64,000 bases of DNA from Pseudomonas azotoformans (lineage in GTDB: Bacteria > Pseudomonadota > Gammaproteobacteria > Pseudomonadales > Pseudomonadaceae): the NCBI RefSeq assembly GCF_001579805.1, contig NZ_CP014546.1, forward strand, positions 3,658,001-3,722,000, in the 5' to 3' direction. Numbering within the stretch: the stretch's first letter is position 1; each line of letters starts with the position of its first letter. Below are positions 32,368 to 40,744 of this stretch, one piece after another. The notes below the pieces were generated by a model. The model had not been told where the DNA came from and made no database searches. It was given only the letters and a program-made list of their open reading frames with translations. The position numbers were made by a program, and so were the translations under genes.

Positions 32368-32458
32368 TATTTATAGCCAAACAGGGGAGAAACGCTGGAG
32401 GGAATGTTCGCCGTGCCCAATCGGGCACGAAAGCGGTGCAGCAGTGATACAAATTGGA

Positions 32459-33082
32459 TCAGTCGAACAGCGTCTGGGTGGTCTCGCCACGATGGAAGGC
32501 GAATGCGGCTTCCAGGTCACTTTCAATGGTGCGCCCGCGGGACAGCGGCGGCAGCTCGTCCAGGCGGAAAAAGCCCACCTCGGTGGTCTCGAACCCCGCC
32601 ATCGGCGCCGACTGGTCTACCGGTTCACAGAGGAAGTACAGTTTGTAGAAGTCGCGCACATCCGGTCGATACAAGCCCTTGGCCTTGTGCGTCAAGCTGT
32701 ACAGGGCCCGCGCGGTCACCGTCAGTCCGGCTTCTTCGCGAATCTCCTTGACGATGTTTTCCGCCGCCGACAAGCCGATATCAGCGTAACCACCCGGCAA
32801 CGCCCAGCAACCATCAGTCAACTCCCGCACTAGCAGAATCCGATCGCCTTGAATGACCGCACCGCGCACATCGATCATCGGCGTCGAGTAGCGTTTGGCG
32901 AAGTCCGTAACCAACCCAGTGATGCGCTCCAAGGGCACATTGCCCAACTGCGCGAGCATGCTGTGGGCAATCTCGGCAATCTCTTCCAGGCGCTCGCGCT
33001 CGAAATCATCGGTGCAAAAGTGCAGCCCCGTGGACGCCAACGCCTGCAAGCGTTTGGCCTGGGCCAGCCAAGTGTTCTCCAT
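32459..33082 (-). CDS. Nudix hydrolase with N-terminal helical domain
   Basis: A 207-residue protein. Residues 1-65 match the Nudix_N_2-like helical leader (TWLAQAKRLQALASTGLHF...ERLEEIAEIAHSMLAQL) and residues 68-195 are the Nudix fold. The Nudix box GGYADIGLSAAENIVKEIREEAGL has all key Gly, Glu and Arg residues. Relatives hydrolyse ADP-ribose or related nucleoside diphosphate derivatives. It is followed on the same strand by nothing close and preceded by the GNAT gene 3 bp upstream, so both are probably one transcript. Substrate uncertain. Confidence 0.9.
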   Translation of the reverse strand: MENTWLAQAKRLQALASTGLHFCTDDFERERLEEIAEIAHSMLAQLGNVPLERITGLVTDFAKRYSTPMIDVRGAVIQGDRILLVRELTDGCWALPGGYADIGLSAAENIVKEIREEAGLTVTARALYSLTHKAKGLYRPDVRDFYKLYFLCEPVDQSAPMAGFETTEVGFFRLDELPPLSRGRTIESDLEAAFAFHRGETTQTLFD

Positions 33083-33085
33083 GGG

Positions 33086-33532
33086 TTACTCCGCGAGTTG
33101 TTTGGTCATGTACACCCGGCGCAGGCCGTGTTCTTCGGCCCGGTGGGTCTCGACATAGCCTCGACGGGTGTACAGCGTGATGTTCTCGGTCATGGCTTCG
33201 TTGGTGTACAGCCGAATGGCCATGAAGCCGGCATCGAGCGCCTGGTGCTCGGCAAAGTCCATCAGCAATCGCCCAAAGCCCAGCCCTTGGGCATCCGGGG
33301 CAATCGCCAGGTTATCCAGCAACAGCGCGTTGCCATCATCCAGCAGGATAATAAAACCCTGAACTCTCCCGGCATTTTCCAGCACATGTACGCCACCGGC
33401 CTGCACCCACTGGCGGTAATCCTCCAGCATCGGGCCGGGCTTGCGGCCGATCCGTTCGATGTACGGCGAGTAGGCGGCCTGGGCGATAGCCTCAATGGCA
33501 GCAACATCAGCAGCAGTGGCGGGGCGCATCAT
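33086..33532 (-). CDS. GNAT-family N-acetyltransferase
   Basis: A 148-residue single-domain GNAT: RPATAADVAAIEAIAQAAY at the start, the CoA-binding PDAQGLGFGRLLMDFAEHQAL around residues 82-100, and ENITLYTRRGYVETHR. It is the first gene of a two-gene minus-strand unit with the Nudix gene. The upstream region ends at a bidirectional terminator shared with queD. The acceptor substrate is unknown. Confidence 0.87.
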   Translation of the reverse strand: MMRPATAADVAAIEAIAQAAYSPYIERIGRKPGPMLEDYRQWVQAGGVHVLENAGRVQGFIILLDDGNALLLDNLAIAPDAQGLGFGRLLMDFAEHQALDAGFMAIRLYTNEAMTENITLYTRRGYVETHRAEEHGLRRVYMTKQLAE

Positions 33533-33584
33533 TGCAGCGGGCTCCTTGCGGGCAGGAAGTCACGACTGTAAGGGAGGCAGGTAC

Positions 33585-33613
33585 AAAAAAACCACCGCGC
33601 AGGGTGGTTTTTT
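33585..33613. terminator. intrinsic terminator hairpin with A/T tails on both sides
   Basis: A-run, ACCACC, gcgcag loop region, GGTGGT, T-run. It lies just after queD (minus strand), for which the A-run on the plus strand reads as the U-tail. It sits 50 bp upstream of the GNAT start, so it isolates the two units. Confidence 0.8.
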
Positions 33614-33625
33614 CACATCGCAGGT

Positions 33626-33982
33626 TTATTCGCCGCGATAGATGCAACCGCTGGTGCAGGTTTCGTGGATACGAATTGCACTGAGCTCAGGCAGCAGGGG
33701 CTTCAACTCGTTCCAGATCCACTTGGCCAGCACTTCGCTGGTGGGGTTTTCCAGGCCTGGGATGTCATTGAGGTAGTTGTGGTCGAGGCGTTCATAGAGC
33801 GGCTTGAAAATCGCCTTGATCTCCGAGAAGTCGCGAATCCAGCCGGTATGGGGATCCAGGTCGCCGCTCAGGTGGATCGCCACCTTGAACGAATGCCCAT
33901 GCAGGCGCCCGCATTTGTGGCCTTCCGGTACGTGGGGCAGGCGGTGGGCGGACTCGAAGGTAAATTCTTTGAAGATTTCCAC
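33626..33982 (-). CDS. queD: 6-carboxy-5,6,7,8-tetrahydropterin synthase
   Basis: A 118-residue protein with the PTPS/QueD fold: [26 protein letters not shown], giving the three Zn-binding His residues and the catalytic Cys, then [43 protein letters not shown] and the terminal [15 protein letters not shown]. It makes 6-carboxytetrahydropterin in the preQ0/queuosine tRNA pathway. I start at the GTG at 33982 (VEIFKEF), which gives the family length; an in-frame ATG at 34096 would add a 38-residue basic tail reaching into a REP element. Confidence 0.92.
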   Translation of the reverse strand: MEIFKEFTFESAHRLPHVPEGHKCGRLHGHSFKVAIHLSGDLDPHTGWIRDFSEIKAIFKPLYERLDHNYLNDIPGLENPTSEVLAKWIWNELKPLLPELSAIRIHETCTSGCIYRGE

Positions 33983-34095
33983 AGTGTTTTCAGCTCGGTC
34001 AGGTATCTGGCAGGCGGCGAGTTTAACAGCTTGAGCCCTTGCCGCGCATACCGTCCCTCTGTAGGTACCGGCTGGCTGGCGAAATATAGATTGCA

Positions 34096-34125
34096 TGTGG
34101 TGAGGGAGCTTGCTCCCGCTGGCGG
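34096..34125. repeat. solitary REP sequence
   Basis: TGTGGTGAGGGAGCTTGCTC followed by CCGCTGGCGG; it shares the core GGGAGCTTGCTCCC and leading TGTGG with the pair at 57998-58117. P. fluorescens-group REPs have this form. Confidence 0.75.
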
Positions 34126-34189
34126 TCTGACAGGCGAACTGGATGTTGGAGGTGGGCGGGGTACATATCCGTTATTTGGATGACGCCTG

Positions 34190-34440
34190 ATATTGGTTCC
34201 GCCCTTACGGCGGGTCACTTTCGAAAAGCGCGAAAGTAACCAAAGCGCTCTTGCCCCAACACTCGGCACCTCGCCTAGGCTCGGTGTGCCCGAACGAAGG
34301 CTTGAATCCGTGGGCCGCCGCGATGGGCCATCCTTGGCCCAGCGCGGCTAACCCGGCGTCCTGCCGGGTTACCCACGGATTCAAGCCTGCGTTCGGCCAG
34401 CGTGTTTGACGGGGCGCCTGAGATCAAAAGCAAGATCAAG
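34190..34440. repeat. structured intergenic repeat, about 250 bp
   Basis: The gene-free stretch 33983-34492 holds, besides the REP, this element. Visible foldbacks are CGCCCTTACGGCGGG, ACTTTCG/CGAAAGT (34217-34237), and a very strong 24-bp stem (34291-34314 with 34372-34395, one mismatch). Inside that stem sit two further hairpins, GGGCCATCCTTGGCCC and CCCGGCGTCCTGCCGGG. I recall near-identical copies between genes in many P. fluorescens-group genomes; function is not known to me. A run of GATCAAGATCACGATCAAGA repeats follows at about 34430-34453. Confidence 0.65.
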
Positions 34441-34492
34441 ATCACGATCAAGAGCGGCTCGCTTCGCATCGTGGTTAGTGGGGGGACGGCGG

Positions 34493-35572
34493 CTACAGGG
34501 GCTGTAGGCGCTCGCCCAATTGGCCGTTATCCGCCAGTTGCAGAAACTCATCGCCTAGCCGCTGGCTCTCGCTCATCGCGGTCTGCCAGTACTTGTTACG
34601 GCTTGGGTCGTCGCCCATGAAGCGCTTGAAGTCGCTGCGGTCCGGCAGTTTGCCGTGGGGCAGGCGGGCGAGGTAGTCCTTGGAAGGCGCCAGCAGCAAT
34701 ACATCCTGCAAACCCTGCGGGTTGCTGCGTCGCCACGGCAGGCCCTTGTCGAACCAGCCGGGGATGACCCGATCGGTGAAGTGCGGGTACAGCACGATGT
34801 CGTCGCCGTGGTAAGGCAGGTCGAGGTGATAGTCCAACAGGCCGCCGTCGCGGTAGGTGCCGGCGCCTGCACCCGGCAGGTCGCGCACGCCTTGCATCAC
34901 CATGGGAATCGAGCCCGAGGCCAGCAGGGCCTGGCGCAGGTTGCCCAGTTCCAGGGCCAGGAAGCGCGAGGGGAAATCCTTTAAGGGATGCACCGGTGGC
35001 GCCTGGCGTGGGTCGTGGATGATCAGCCGTTCAAAGTGCCGCGACAGCCGCGCGCGGCCGCGCAGGTTGTCGGCGATCACCGACGACAGGCCGAGTCCCA
35101 GGCGCCCACGGTGGTCATCAGCGAGCAGGCCGTGGCTCTTGACCACCATGATGTTCAGGCGATAGTTCGGGTTGTCCAGCACCCGCGCATCGCGACCGGC
35201 CAGCAGGTCGTCGAGCATGCGCTGGCAGCTCTGGCTGACCTCGGCCATGGTCACGCCCTTGGCAAAGCTTTGTTCGTTGTACAGGCGGCCGAGGTCCAGC
35301 AGGCCTTGCACCGGGTCGGGCAGGCACGCACTGGCAAACCGCCAGGAGCCGATGGACGCGCCGACCAATGCCCGTTCCCGTGGCGCGCGGGGTAGCCAAT
35401 CACCGAACAGCGCCAGGTCCAGGCCCTGGATGCCCAATGCCTTGGGGCCGCCGGCCGCGCCGGGCAGGATGCCGACGTCGGCCGGCGTGAGGCCTTGCTC
35501 GCGAATGCGGGTAAAGGCGCGTTTGCCGGCCTTGAGGGTCAGGGCGGGAAACTTGATGTGGATGGCTGTCAT
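34493..35572 (-). CDS. patatin-like phospholipase family protein
   Basis: A 359-residue protein. Patatin features: the oxyanion-type glycine run GILPGAAGGPKALGIQG (about residues 34-50), the nucleophile elbow LVGASIGSWR (GxSxG, Ser about 73), and the second dyad residue in YRDGGLLDYHLDLPY (DGG motif). The family hydrolyses acyl esters of membrane lipids. No signal peptide or secretion marker is visible, so it is probably cytoplasmic or membrane-associated. It stands alone between the structured repeat and the divergent PepSY operon. Confidence 0.85.
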   Translation of the reverse strand: MTAIHIKFPALTLKAGKRAFTRIREQGLTPADVGILPGAAGGPKALGIQGLDLALFGDWLPRAPRERALVGASIGSWRFASACLPDPVQGLLDLGRLYNEQSFAKGVTMAEVSQSCQRMLDDLLAGRDARVLDNPNYRLNIMVVKSHGLLADDHRGRLGLGLSSVIADNLRGRARLSRHFERLIIHDPRQAPPVHPLKDFPSRFLALELGNLRQALLASGSIPMVMQGVRDLPGAGAGTYRDGGLLDYHLDLPYHGDDIVLYPHFTDRVIPGWFDKGLPWRRSNPQGLQDVLLLAPSKDYLARLPHGKLPDRSDFKRFMGDDPSRNKYWQTAMSESQRLGDEFLQLADNGQLGERLQPL

Positions 35573-35661
35573 TCCGGTCTCTCATGCAACGAGCGGGGCA
35601 GTATAGGAAATCTCTCACGGCGATGGGTGAAGAGGCTTGTGGGAAATTGCCATGGTGGCAA

Positions 35662-35677
35662 TTCAGTTTCAGTTAAG
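35662..35677 (+). promoter_or_regulatory. candidate BqsR box
   Basis: TTCAG (35662-35666), six bases, TTAAG (35673-35677), one mismatch from the TTAAG-N6-TTAAG repeat reported for P. aeruginosa BqsR. It lies 53 bp upstream of the first PepSY gene, where autoregulation would be expected. Confidence 0.55.
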
Positions 35678-35730
35678 TTGCAGACGGTACGGTGGCGGAC
35701 GTAGGAAAAATCTTGAAACGGAGACTCTCC

Positions 35731-36033
35731 ATGAAGCGCCTCACAGTGCTGGTCGCCGCCGGTATCATCGTCCTCACGGCGACCCAGGCCCGAGCCGTGG
35801 ACCCCGACAAGCCACTGAAAGTGCCTGCCACTGTTACTATTGTCGCCTTTGATCAACTGGAAGCCACGGCCCTGGCCCTGCATCCTGGCTCGACGCTGCT
35901 GGATACCGACCTGGACGAAGAGTACGGCAAGTACCTGTACCAAGTTGAACTGGAAGACACCAACGGCATCGAGTGGGAGATTGAATTGGACGCGCTCACT
36001 GGGCAGGTTCTCAAGAATCATCAGGAAACGTAA
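35731..36033 (+). CDS. secreted PepSY-domain protein (first of two)
   Basis: A 100-residue protein with a signal peptide (residues 1-22, MKRLTVLVAAGIIVLTATQARA) and one PepSY unit (ATALALHPGSTLLDTDLDEEYGKYLYQVELEDTNGIEWEIELDALTGQVL). The mature part is very acidic. Small periplasmic PepSY proteins often accompany two-component systems and may bind cations or inhibit proteolysis. The ATG at 35731 follows GGAGA. It starts a four-gene operon whose order equals bqsP-bqsQ-bqsR-bqsS of P. aeruginosa; whether the P. aeruginosa small proteins are also PepSY I could not verify. Confidence 0.88.
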   Translation: MKRLTVLVAAGIIVLTATQARAVDPDKPLKVPATVTIVAFDQLEATALALHPGSTLLDTDLDEEYGKYLYQVELEDTNGIEWEIELDALTGQVLKNHQET

Positions 36034-36344
36034 TGAAGGTAAATTTAAACACCGGCAGTCGAGTGGCGTTGGTGCTCCTGGTTTTTTGCTCAAGCCTGGC
36101 GGCCCGCGATCTTGATCAGGATGAGGCCTTGGCACTGCGCCAGCAGGGGATCATCTTGCCGTTGGAGCAGTTGCTGGAGCAGGCCATGGGGCGTCATCCC
36201 GGTTCGCGTCTGCTGGAAGCCGAGCTTGAAAAAAAGCATGGCAAATATGCTTATGAAGTGGAACTGGTCACCGCCGACGGCGTGGTGCGCGAGATCAAGC
36301 TGGACGCATCCACGGGTGTGCTGATCAAAGACGAGGAAGACTGA
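36033..36344 (+). CDS. secreted PepSY-domain protein (second of two)
   Basis: A 103-residue paralogue of the preceding gene, starting at the last base of its stop (TAATG). Signal peptide residues 1-23 (ending SLAA), then a PepSY unit ([52 protein letters not shown]). It keeps the same HPGSxLL...E..KYxYxVEL core as its neighbour, so the pair arose by duplication. It is coupled to the response regulator by TGATG. Likely periplasmic accessory factor of the sensor kinase. Confidence 0.87.
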   Translation: MKVNLNTGSRVALVLLVFCSSLAARDLDQDEALALRQQGIILPLEQLLEQAMGRHPGSRLLEAELEKKHGKYAYEVELVTADGVVREIKLDASTGVLIKDEED

Positions 36345-37012
36345 TGCGCCTGCTCTTGGTGGAAGACAACGTTCCCCTGGCCGATGAACTGCTGGCCGGG
36401 CTGCAACGCCAGGGTTATGCCGTCGATTGGCTCGCCGATGGTCGCGACGCCGCGTACCAGGGGCGCAGCGAACCCTATGACCTGATCATTCTTGATCTGG
36501 GCCTGCCGGGTTTGCCTGGGCTTGAGGTACTGGCGCATTGGCGTGCCGCCGCCCTGGCCATCCCGGTGCTGATCCTCACGGCCCGCGATTCCTGGGCCGA
36601 GCGCATCGAAGGGCTCAAGGCGGGCGCCGATGATTACCTGAGCAAACCCTTTCACCCCGAGGAACTGCACCTGCGCATCCAGGCGCTGTTGCGCCGCTCC
36701 CACGGTCATGCGAATCAACCGACCCTGCAGGCCGCCGGCCTGCACCTGGATGAAGGCCGCCAGTGCGTGCTGCGCGAGGGCGCGGAGATCCAACTGACCG
36801 CCGCCGAATTCCGTCTGTTGCGCTACTTCATGTTGCACCCCGAACAGATCCTGTCGAAAAGCCACCTGGCCGAGCATCTGTATGACGGCGAAACCGAGCG
36901 CGACTCCAATGTGCTGGAAGTCCACGTCAACCACCTGCGTCGCAAGCTGGGCCGCAGTGTGATCGAGACCCGGCGCGGCCAGGGTTACCGGTTCGGCGCC
37001 AGCGGCGCATGA
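36344..37012 (+). CDS. bqsR: OmpR-family response regulator, BqsR/CarR-like
   Basis: A 222-residue regulator: receiver residues 1-115 with acidic pair E7 D8, phosphoacceptor Asp51 ([10 protein letters not shown]), Thr in ILTARD and Lys in LSKPF; winged helix residues 130-218 ending RRGQGYRFG. The assignment to BqsR/CarR rests on the flanking gene order (PepSY x2, kinase, TlpQ-like, transporter, CtpM-like), which follows PA2659 to PA2652. In P. aeruginosa this system responds to Fe(II) and Ca(II) and induces cation-stress genes. It overlaps the kinase by 4 nt. Confidence 0.8.
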   Translation: MRLLLVEDNVPLADELLAGLQRQGYAVDWLADGRDAAYQGRSEPYDLIILDLGLPGLPGLEVLAHWRAAALAIPVLILTARDSWAERIEGLKAGADDYLSKPFHPEELHLRIQALLRRSHGHANQPTLQAAGLHLDEGRQCVLREGAEIQLTAAEFRLLRYFMLHPEQILSKSHLAEHLYDGETERDSNVLEVHVNHLRRKLGRSVIETRRGQGYRFGASGA

Positions 37013-38328
37013 GGTCGATCCAACGGCGCTTGAGCCTGGGCCTGGTCAGCGTGATGGTGGTCGTCGGCGTAGCGCTGGCGCAAACCAGCCTGTGGTTATT
37101 CGAAACGGGGTTGCAGCGCTATCTGGAAGCCGGCTTGCGCAACGACAGCGAGAGCTTGTTGGTGGCGTTGGTACGTGGCCCTGAAGGTTTGCAACTGCAT
37201 GAGAAACGCCTGTCGCCGGCCTATCAACGGCCGTTTTCGGGGCACTATTTCCGCATTGATTTCGCCGATAAGCACTGGCGCTCCCGCTCGTTGTGGGACC
37301 AGGACCTGCCGCATCTTCCCGAGGCGGGACTCAAGGGCAACCTGCAACTGGGGCCGGAAGGCCAGCAACTGTTGGTGTTGCGCGAGGACTACAAACGCTT
37401 CGGCCAGTCGATTTCCATCAGCGTGGCCCAGGACTACACGCCAGTGCGGGAAAGCTTCCGCTTGATGCGCCAGATCGGCCTGGTGCTGGGGCTGGCGGCG
37501 CTGCTGCTGGTGCTGATCCTGCAACGGATCACTGTGCGCCGCGCCTTGCGCCCGCTGGAAACCGCGCGTAACCAGATCGCCCAACTGCAACAGGGCCAGC
37601 GTTCACAACTCGACACCCAGGTGCCGCAGGAGCTGGAGCCGCTGGTGGCGCAGATCAACCATCTGCTGGCTCACACCGAAGACAGCCTCAAGCGTTCACG
37701 CAATGCCCTGGGCAACCTCGGCCATGCCCTCAAGACCCCGCTGGCGGTGCTGTTGAGCGCTGCGTCGAGCGACGCGCTGAAGGATCATCCTGAGCTGGGT
37801 AAGCTGTTGCGCGATCACCTGGAGCAGGTGCAGCACCGCCTTAACCGCGAGCTCAATCGTGCTCGCCTGGCGGGCGAAACCCTGCCGGGCGCGCTGTTTG
37901 ATTGCGAAAAAGAACTGCCCGGCTTGCTCGCTATCCTCAACATGATCCACGGTGAACACCTGGACCTGAGCTCCCATGCCGCGCCCGGCTTGCAGCTGCC
38001 CTGGGACCGAGAAGACCTCTTGGAGTTGCTCGGCAATCTATTGGATAACGCCTGCAAATGGGCGGATGCCGAGGTGCGCTTGACCGTTACCGAGGCCGAG
38101 CACAGCTACTTGTTGGCGGTAGAAGATGACGGCCCCGGCATTCCTGAAACCCAGCGTGACCAGGTCTTCAGCCGTGGCACGCGCCTGGATGAACAGATCC
38201 ATGGTCATGGCCTGGGGCTGGGGATCGTGCGGGATATCGTCGAGGTGTGGGGCGGGGTGCTGCAGTTGCAGGAAAGCGACTTGGGCGGGCTGAAAGTGCT
38301 GATCGAATTGCCGAAGCGCCAGGGATAA
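37009..38328 (+). CDS. bqsS: sensor histidine kinase, BqsS/CarS-like
   Basis: A 439-residue kinase: membrane helix residues about 10-30, periplasmic domain about 31-150, second helix about 154-172, HAMP-like linker, H-box [13 protein letters not shown] (His about 239), N-box [14 protein letters not shown]1 VEDDGPGIP and G2 GHGLGLGIV. The periplasmic part has LREDYKRF and VRESFRLM but no RExxE, the motif I recall as needed for Fe(II) sensing in P. aeruginosa BqsS. Ligand specificity may therefore differ. It is the last gene of the operon, convergent with the chemoreceptor gene. Confidence 0.82.
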   Translation: MRSIQRRLSLGLVSVMVVVGVALAQTSLWLFETGLQRYLEAGLRNDSESLLVALVRGPEGLQLHEKRLSPAYQRPFSGHYFRIDFADKHWRSRSLWDQDLPHLPEAGLKGNLQLGPEGQQLLVLREDYKRFGQSISISVAQDYTPVRESFRLMRQIGLVLGLAALLLVLILQRITVRRALRPLETARNQIAQLQQGQRSQLDTQVPQELEPLVAQINHLLAHTEDSLKRSRNALGNLGHALKTPLAVLLSAASSDALKDHPELGKLLRDHLEQVQHRLNRELNRARLAGETLPGALFDCEKELPGLLAILNMIHGEHLDLSSHAAPGLQLPWDREDLLELLGNLLDNACKWADAEVRLTVTEAEHSYLLAVEDDGPGIPETQRDQVFSRGTRLDEQIHGHGLGLGIVRDIVEVWGGVLQLQESDLGGLKVLIELPKRQG

Positions 38329-38353
38329 GCCTGTCGCTTCGGCAAGGGGCTGA

Positions 38354-40501
38354 TCACACCCTGAACTGATCCATCAACCCCTGCTGCTGATTCGCCAGGC
38401 TGTTCAACGCCTGGCTCACCCGTGCCGATTCATTCGCCTGCTCCGACAGCGACTCGGTCACATCGCGAATGGTTGCCACGTTGCTGTTGATCTCCTCGGC
38501 CACGGCGCTTTGCTCTTCGGCGGCGCTGGCGATCTGCAGGTTCATGTCGCTGATCACCGTCACGGCATCGCCAATCTGGCGCAGGGCCGTCACGGCTTGC
38601 CCCACCTGCTCGACGCTGCCCTGGGCCTGGCGATAGCTGTTGCCCATGGAGCCGACCACCTCTTCGGTGCCGCTTTGCAGGTGTTCGATGACCAGGCGGG
38701 TTTCTTCCACCGATTCCTGGGTGCGCTGCGCCAGGTTGCGTACTTCGTCGGCCACCACCGCAAAGCCACGGCCGGCCTCACCCGCGCGGGCGGCTTCGAT
38801 GGCAGCATTGAGGGCCAGCAGGTTGGTCTGTTCGGCAATGCCGCGAATCACTTCAAGCACCGAACCGATTTTTTCGCTGTTGGCGGCCAGGCCTTCGACC
38901 TGGGTCATGGCCGTGCTCATGTCGGCCGCCAACTCGCCGATATTGCGCGTGGTGCGGTCGATCACCTTCAGGCCATCACGGGTGGCCTGGTCGGCGTCGC
39001 GGGCGGCTTGTGCGGCCTGGGCAGCGCTGCGCGCCACGTCCTGGGCAGTGGCGCTCATTTCATGGGACGCGGTGGCTACCTGGTCGACCTGGCGATACTG
39101 CTGTTCCATGCCGGCGCTGGTTTCAGTGGCAATCGCAGCGGATTGATCGGCTGTGCCACGGGCGTCCTGCACCGAGCGTTTCACCTCGGCAATGATCGGT
39201 TGCAGCTTGTCGAGGAAGCGGTTGAACCAGCCGGCCAGTTGGCCCAGCTCGTCCTGTTTGTCGTAGGCCAGGCGCCGGGTCAGGTCGCCTTCGCCGCTGG
39301 CGATGTCTTCGAGCATGCGGGCCACGCCGAGGATCGGGCGGGTCACGCTGCGGGCCATCAACCACACCAGGATCAAGCCGACCACCGCAGCCAGCAGGCC
39401 AAGGCCCAGTTCCAGCAAGGTGCCGCGGGTGTTATCGGCGTCCATCTGTGCTTTCAATGCTTCAGCTGGGCCGACCAGGACTTTCTCCGGCACATCCAGC
39501 AACACGCCCCAGGACTTGCCGTCCGGGATTGGCGCGAACGGTGCCAGTACCTTCAGTTGGTGGTCGGTGCGCAGGCTACGGATTTGCGTACTGCTGGCCA
39601 GGGCGCTGATCAATTGCGCACCGTTGGCGGTATCGACCTGGTCCAGGCGCTGGCTGAGCTTGCTCGCGTCCGGGCTGTAGCCGGCGAGCAAACCGGTGGG
39701 GCTGAGGATGCTGACTTGGGTCTGGCCGTCGTACAGCTTCTGGCTGGCCTGTTGGCTCACGGCCTGCAGGCTGTTGAGGTTGATGTCCACCGACAGCGAG
39801 GCGATGACTTTGCCGTTGACCATCAACGGGAACACGATGCTGGTCATCAGCACGTTTTGCCCGTTGATCCTGTAGAAATACGGTTCGATCACGCACGGCT
39901 TGAGTGTGGTGCGGGGGCAGGTGAACCAGGCGTTGGCCTTTTCACCGCTGGGGCCGACGCGGGTGTCGGACATGTCGCTTTCCGGCAACGCCATCGACTC
40001 CAGCTTGCCGGGTGTCGGCTGCGACCAGTACAGGGCGAAGCGACCTTTGTCGTTACTGCCCAGCTCGGCCTGGCCGGCGAACAGCTCATCCTTGCCGTCC
40101 AGGGCATTGGCTTCGAACACCAGGGACAGGCCGAGCAAATCCGGGTTGGCCTGCAACGCGGCCTTGACCTGGCGGGTCAGGTCTTCGCGGGTGTCGAAGG
40201 CATCGAGGAAGCGCTTCTCGGCCTGCTCACGCAAGAACAGCACCTGGCGGGAAAAACCGTGACCGTATTGGTAGGCGTCCATGAACTGGCGGCGAATGCC
40301 CAATGCCTGCACTTCGCCTTGGGCCTCGATGCGCGCCTGGGCGGCTTCATCCAGCATCTGCATGCTGGACGCCTTGACCTGCTGCGAACTCTGCTCCATG
40401 CGATACAACGACAGACCCACCAGCAGGGTCACGATTCCCAGCAGGCAGAGGCCAGCGAGCAGGGTGATTTTCCATTGAATGGAGAGCTGTCTGAGGGACA
40501 T
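38354..40501 (-). CDS. tlpQ: methyl-accepting chemotaxis protein with dCACHE sensor, TlpQ-like
   Basis: A 715-residue chemoreceptor: membrane helix about 12-32, a large periplasmic double-CACHE domain about 35-365 ([23 protein letters not shown] segment, [23 protein letters not shown]), second helix about 372-392, HAMP, and a signalling domain with the hairpin tip [41 protein letters not shown]. Size, domain type and location beside bqsRS match PA2654 TlpQ, a receptor for histamine and polyamines. It is transcribed from a sigma-28 promoter at 40541-40567. Confidence 0.82.
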   Translation of the reverse strand: MSLRQLSIQWKITLLAGLCLLGIVTLLVGLSLYRMEQSSQQVKASSMQMLDEAAQARIEAQGEVQALGIRRQFMDAYQYGHGFSRQVLFLREQAEKRFLDAFDTREDLTRQVKAALQANPDLLGLSLVFEANALDGKDELFAGQAELGSNDKGRFALYWSQPTPGKLESMALPESDMSDTRVGPSGEKANAWFTCPRTTLKPCVIEPYFYRINGQNVLMTSIVFPLMVNGKVIASLSVDINLNSLQAVSQQASQKLYDGQTQVSILSPTGLLAGYSPDASKLSQRLDQVDTANGAQLISALASSTQIRSLRTDHQLKVLAPFAPIPDGKSWGVLLDVPEKVLVGPAEALKAQMDADNTRGTLLELGLGLLAAVVGLILVWLMARSVTRPILGVARMLEDIASGEGDLTRRLAYDKQDELGQLAGWFNRFLDKLQPIIAEVKRSVQDARGTADQSAAIATETSAGMEQQYRQVDQVATASHEMSATAQDVARSAAQAAQAARDADQATRDGLKVIDRTTRNIGELAADMSTAMTQVEGLAANSEKIGSVLEVIRGIAEQTNLLALNAAIEAARAGEAGRGFAVVADEVRNLAQRTQESVEETRLVIEHLQSGTEEVVGSMGNSYRQAQGSVEQVGQAVTALRQIGDAVTVISDMNLQIASAAEEQSAVAEEINSNVATIRDVTESLSEQANESARVSQALNSLANQQQGLMDQFRV

Positions 40502-40540
40502 CGAGGAGCATCCTTAAACCTGAAAACACAGAGAGTCAGG

Positions 40541-40567
40541 CTATCGGCCACTTTTTCCGAATCTTTA
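40541..40567 (-). promoter_or_regulatory. sigma-28 (FliA) promoter of the TlpQ-like gene
   Basis: On the minus strand TAAA, 15-bp spacer, GCCGATAG: one base from the flagellar consensus TAAA-N15-GCCGATAA. It ends 40 bp upstream of the start codon. Confidence 0.78.
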
Positions 40568-40744
40568 TTATTTAAACGTTCAATTGAAATCTGAAAGCGG
40601 CGCCGTTTTTTGACATGCGACGCCACCTGCTGCAAAGTGCGCGCCCTCTAATAAGACCTCCTTCAAGCCTGCACGCTGGCTGCCACCCCATGGCCGCCTG
40701 GGCGCGGGCATGCCTGTTTTTTTGTTTTTCTGCTTGAGGTAACC

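Noticed and set aside
33983..34096. N-terminal extension of QueD to an ATG at 34096
   Set aside because: It adds 38 basic residues not found in the family and ends in a REP sequence; GTG at 33982 gives normal length.
38510..40594. Open frame of 694 codons on the plus strand, opposite the TlpQ-like gene
   Set aside because: Antisense shadow of a clear chemoreceptor, and it would cross that gene's sigma-28 promoter.
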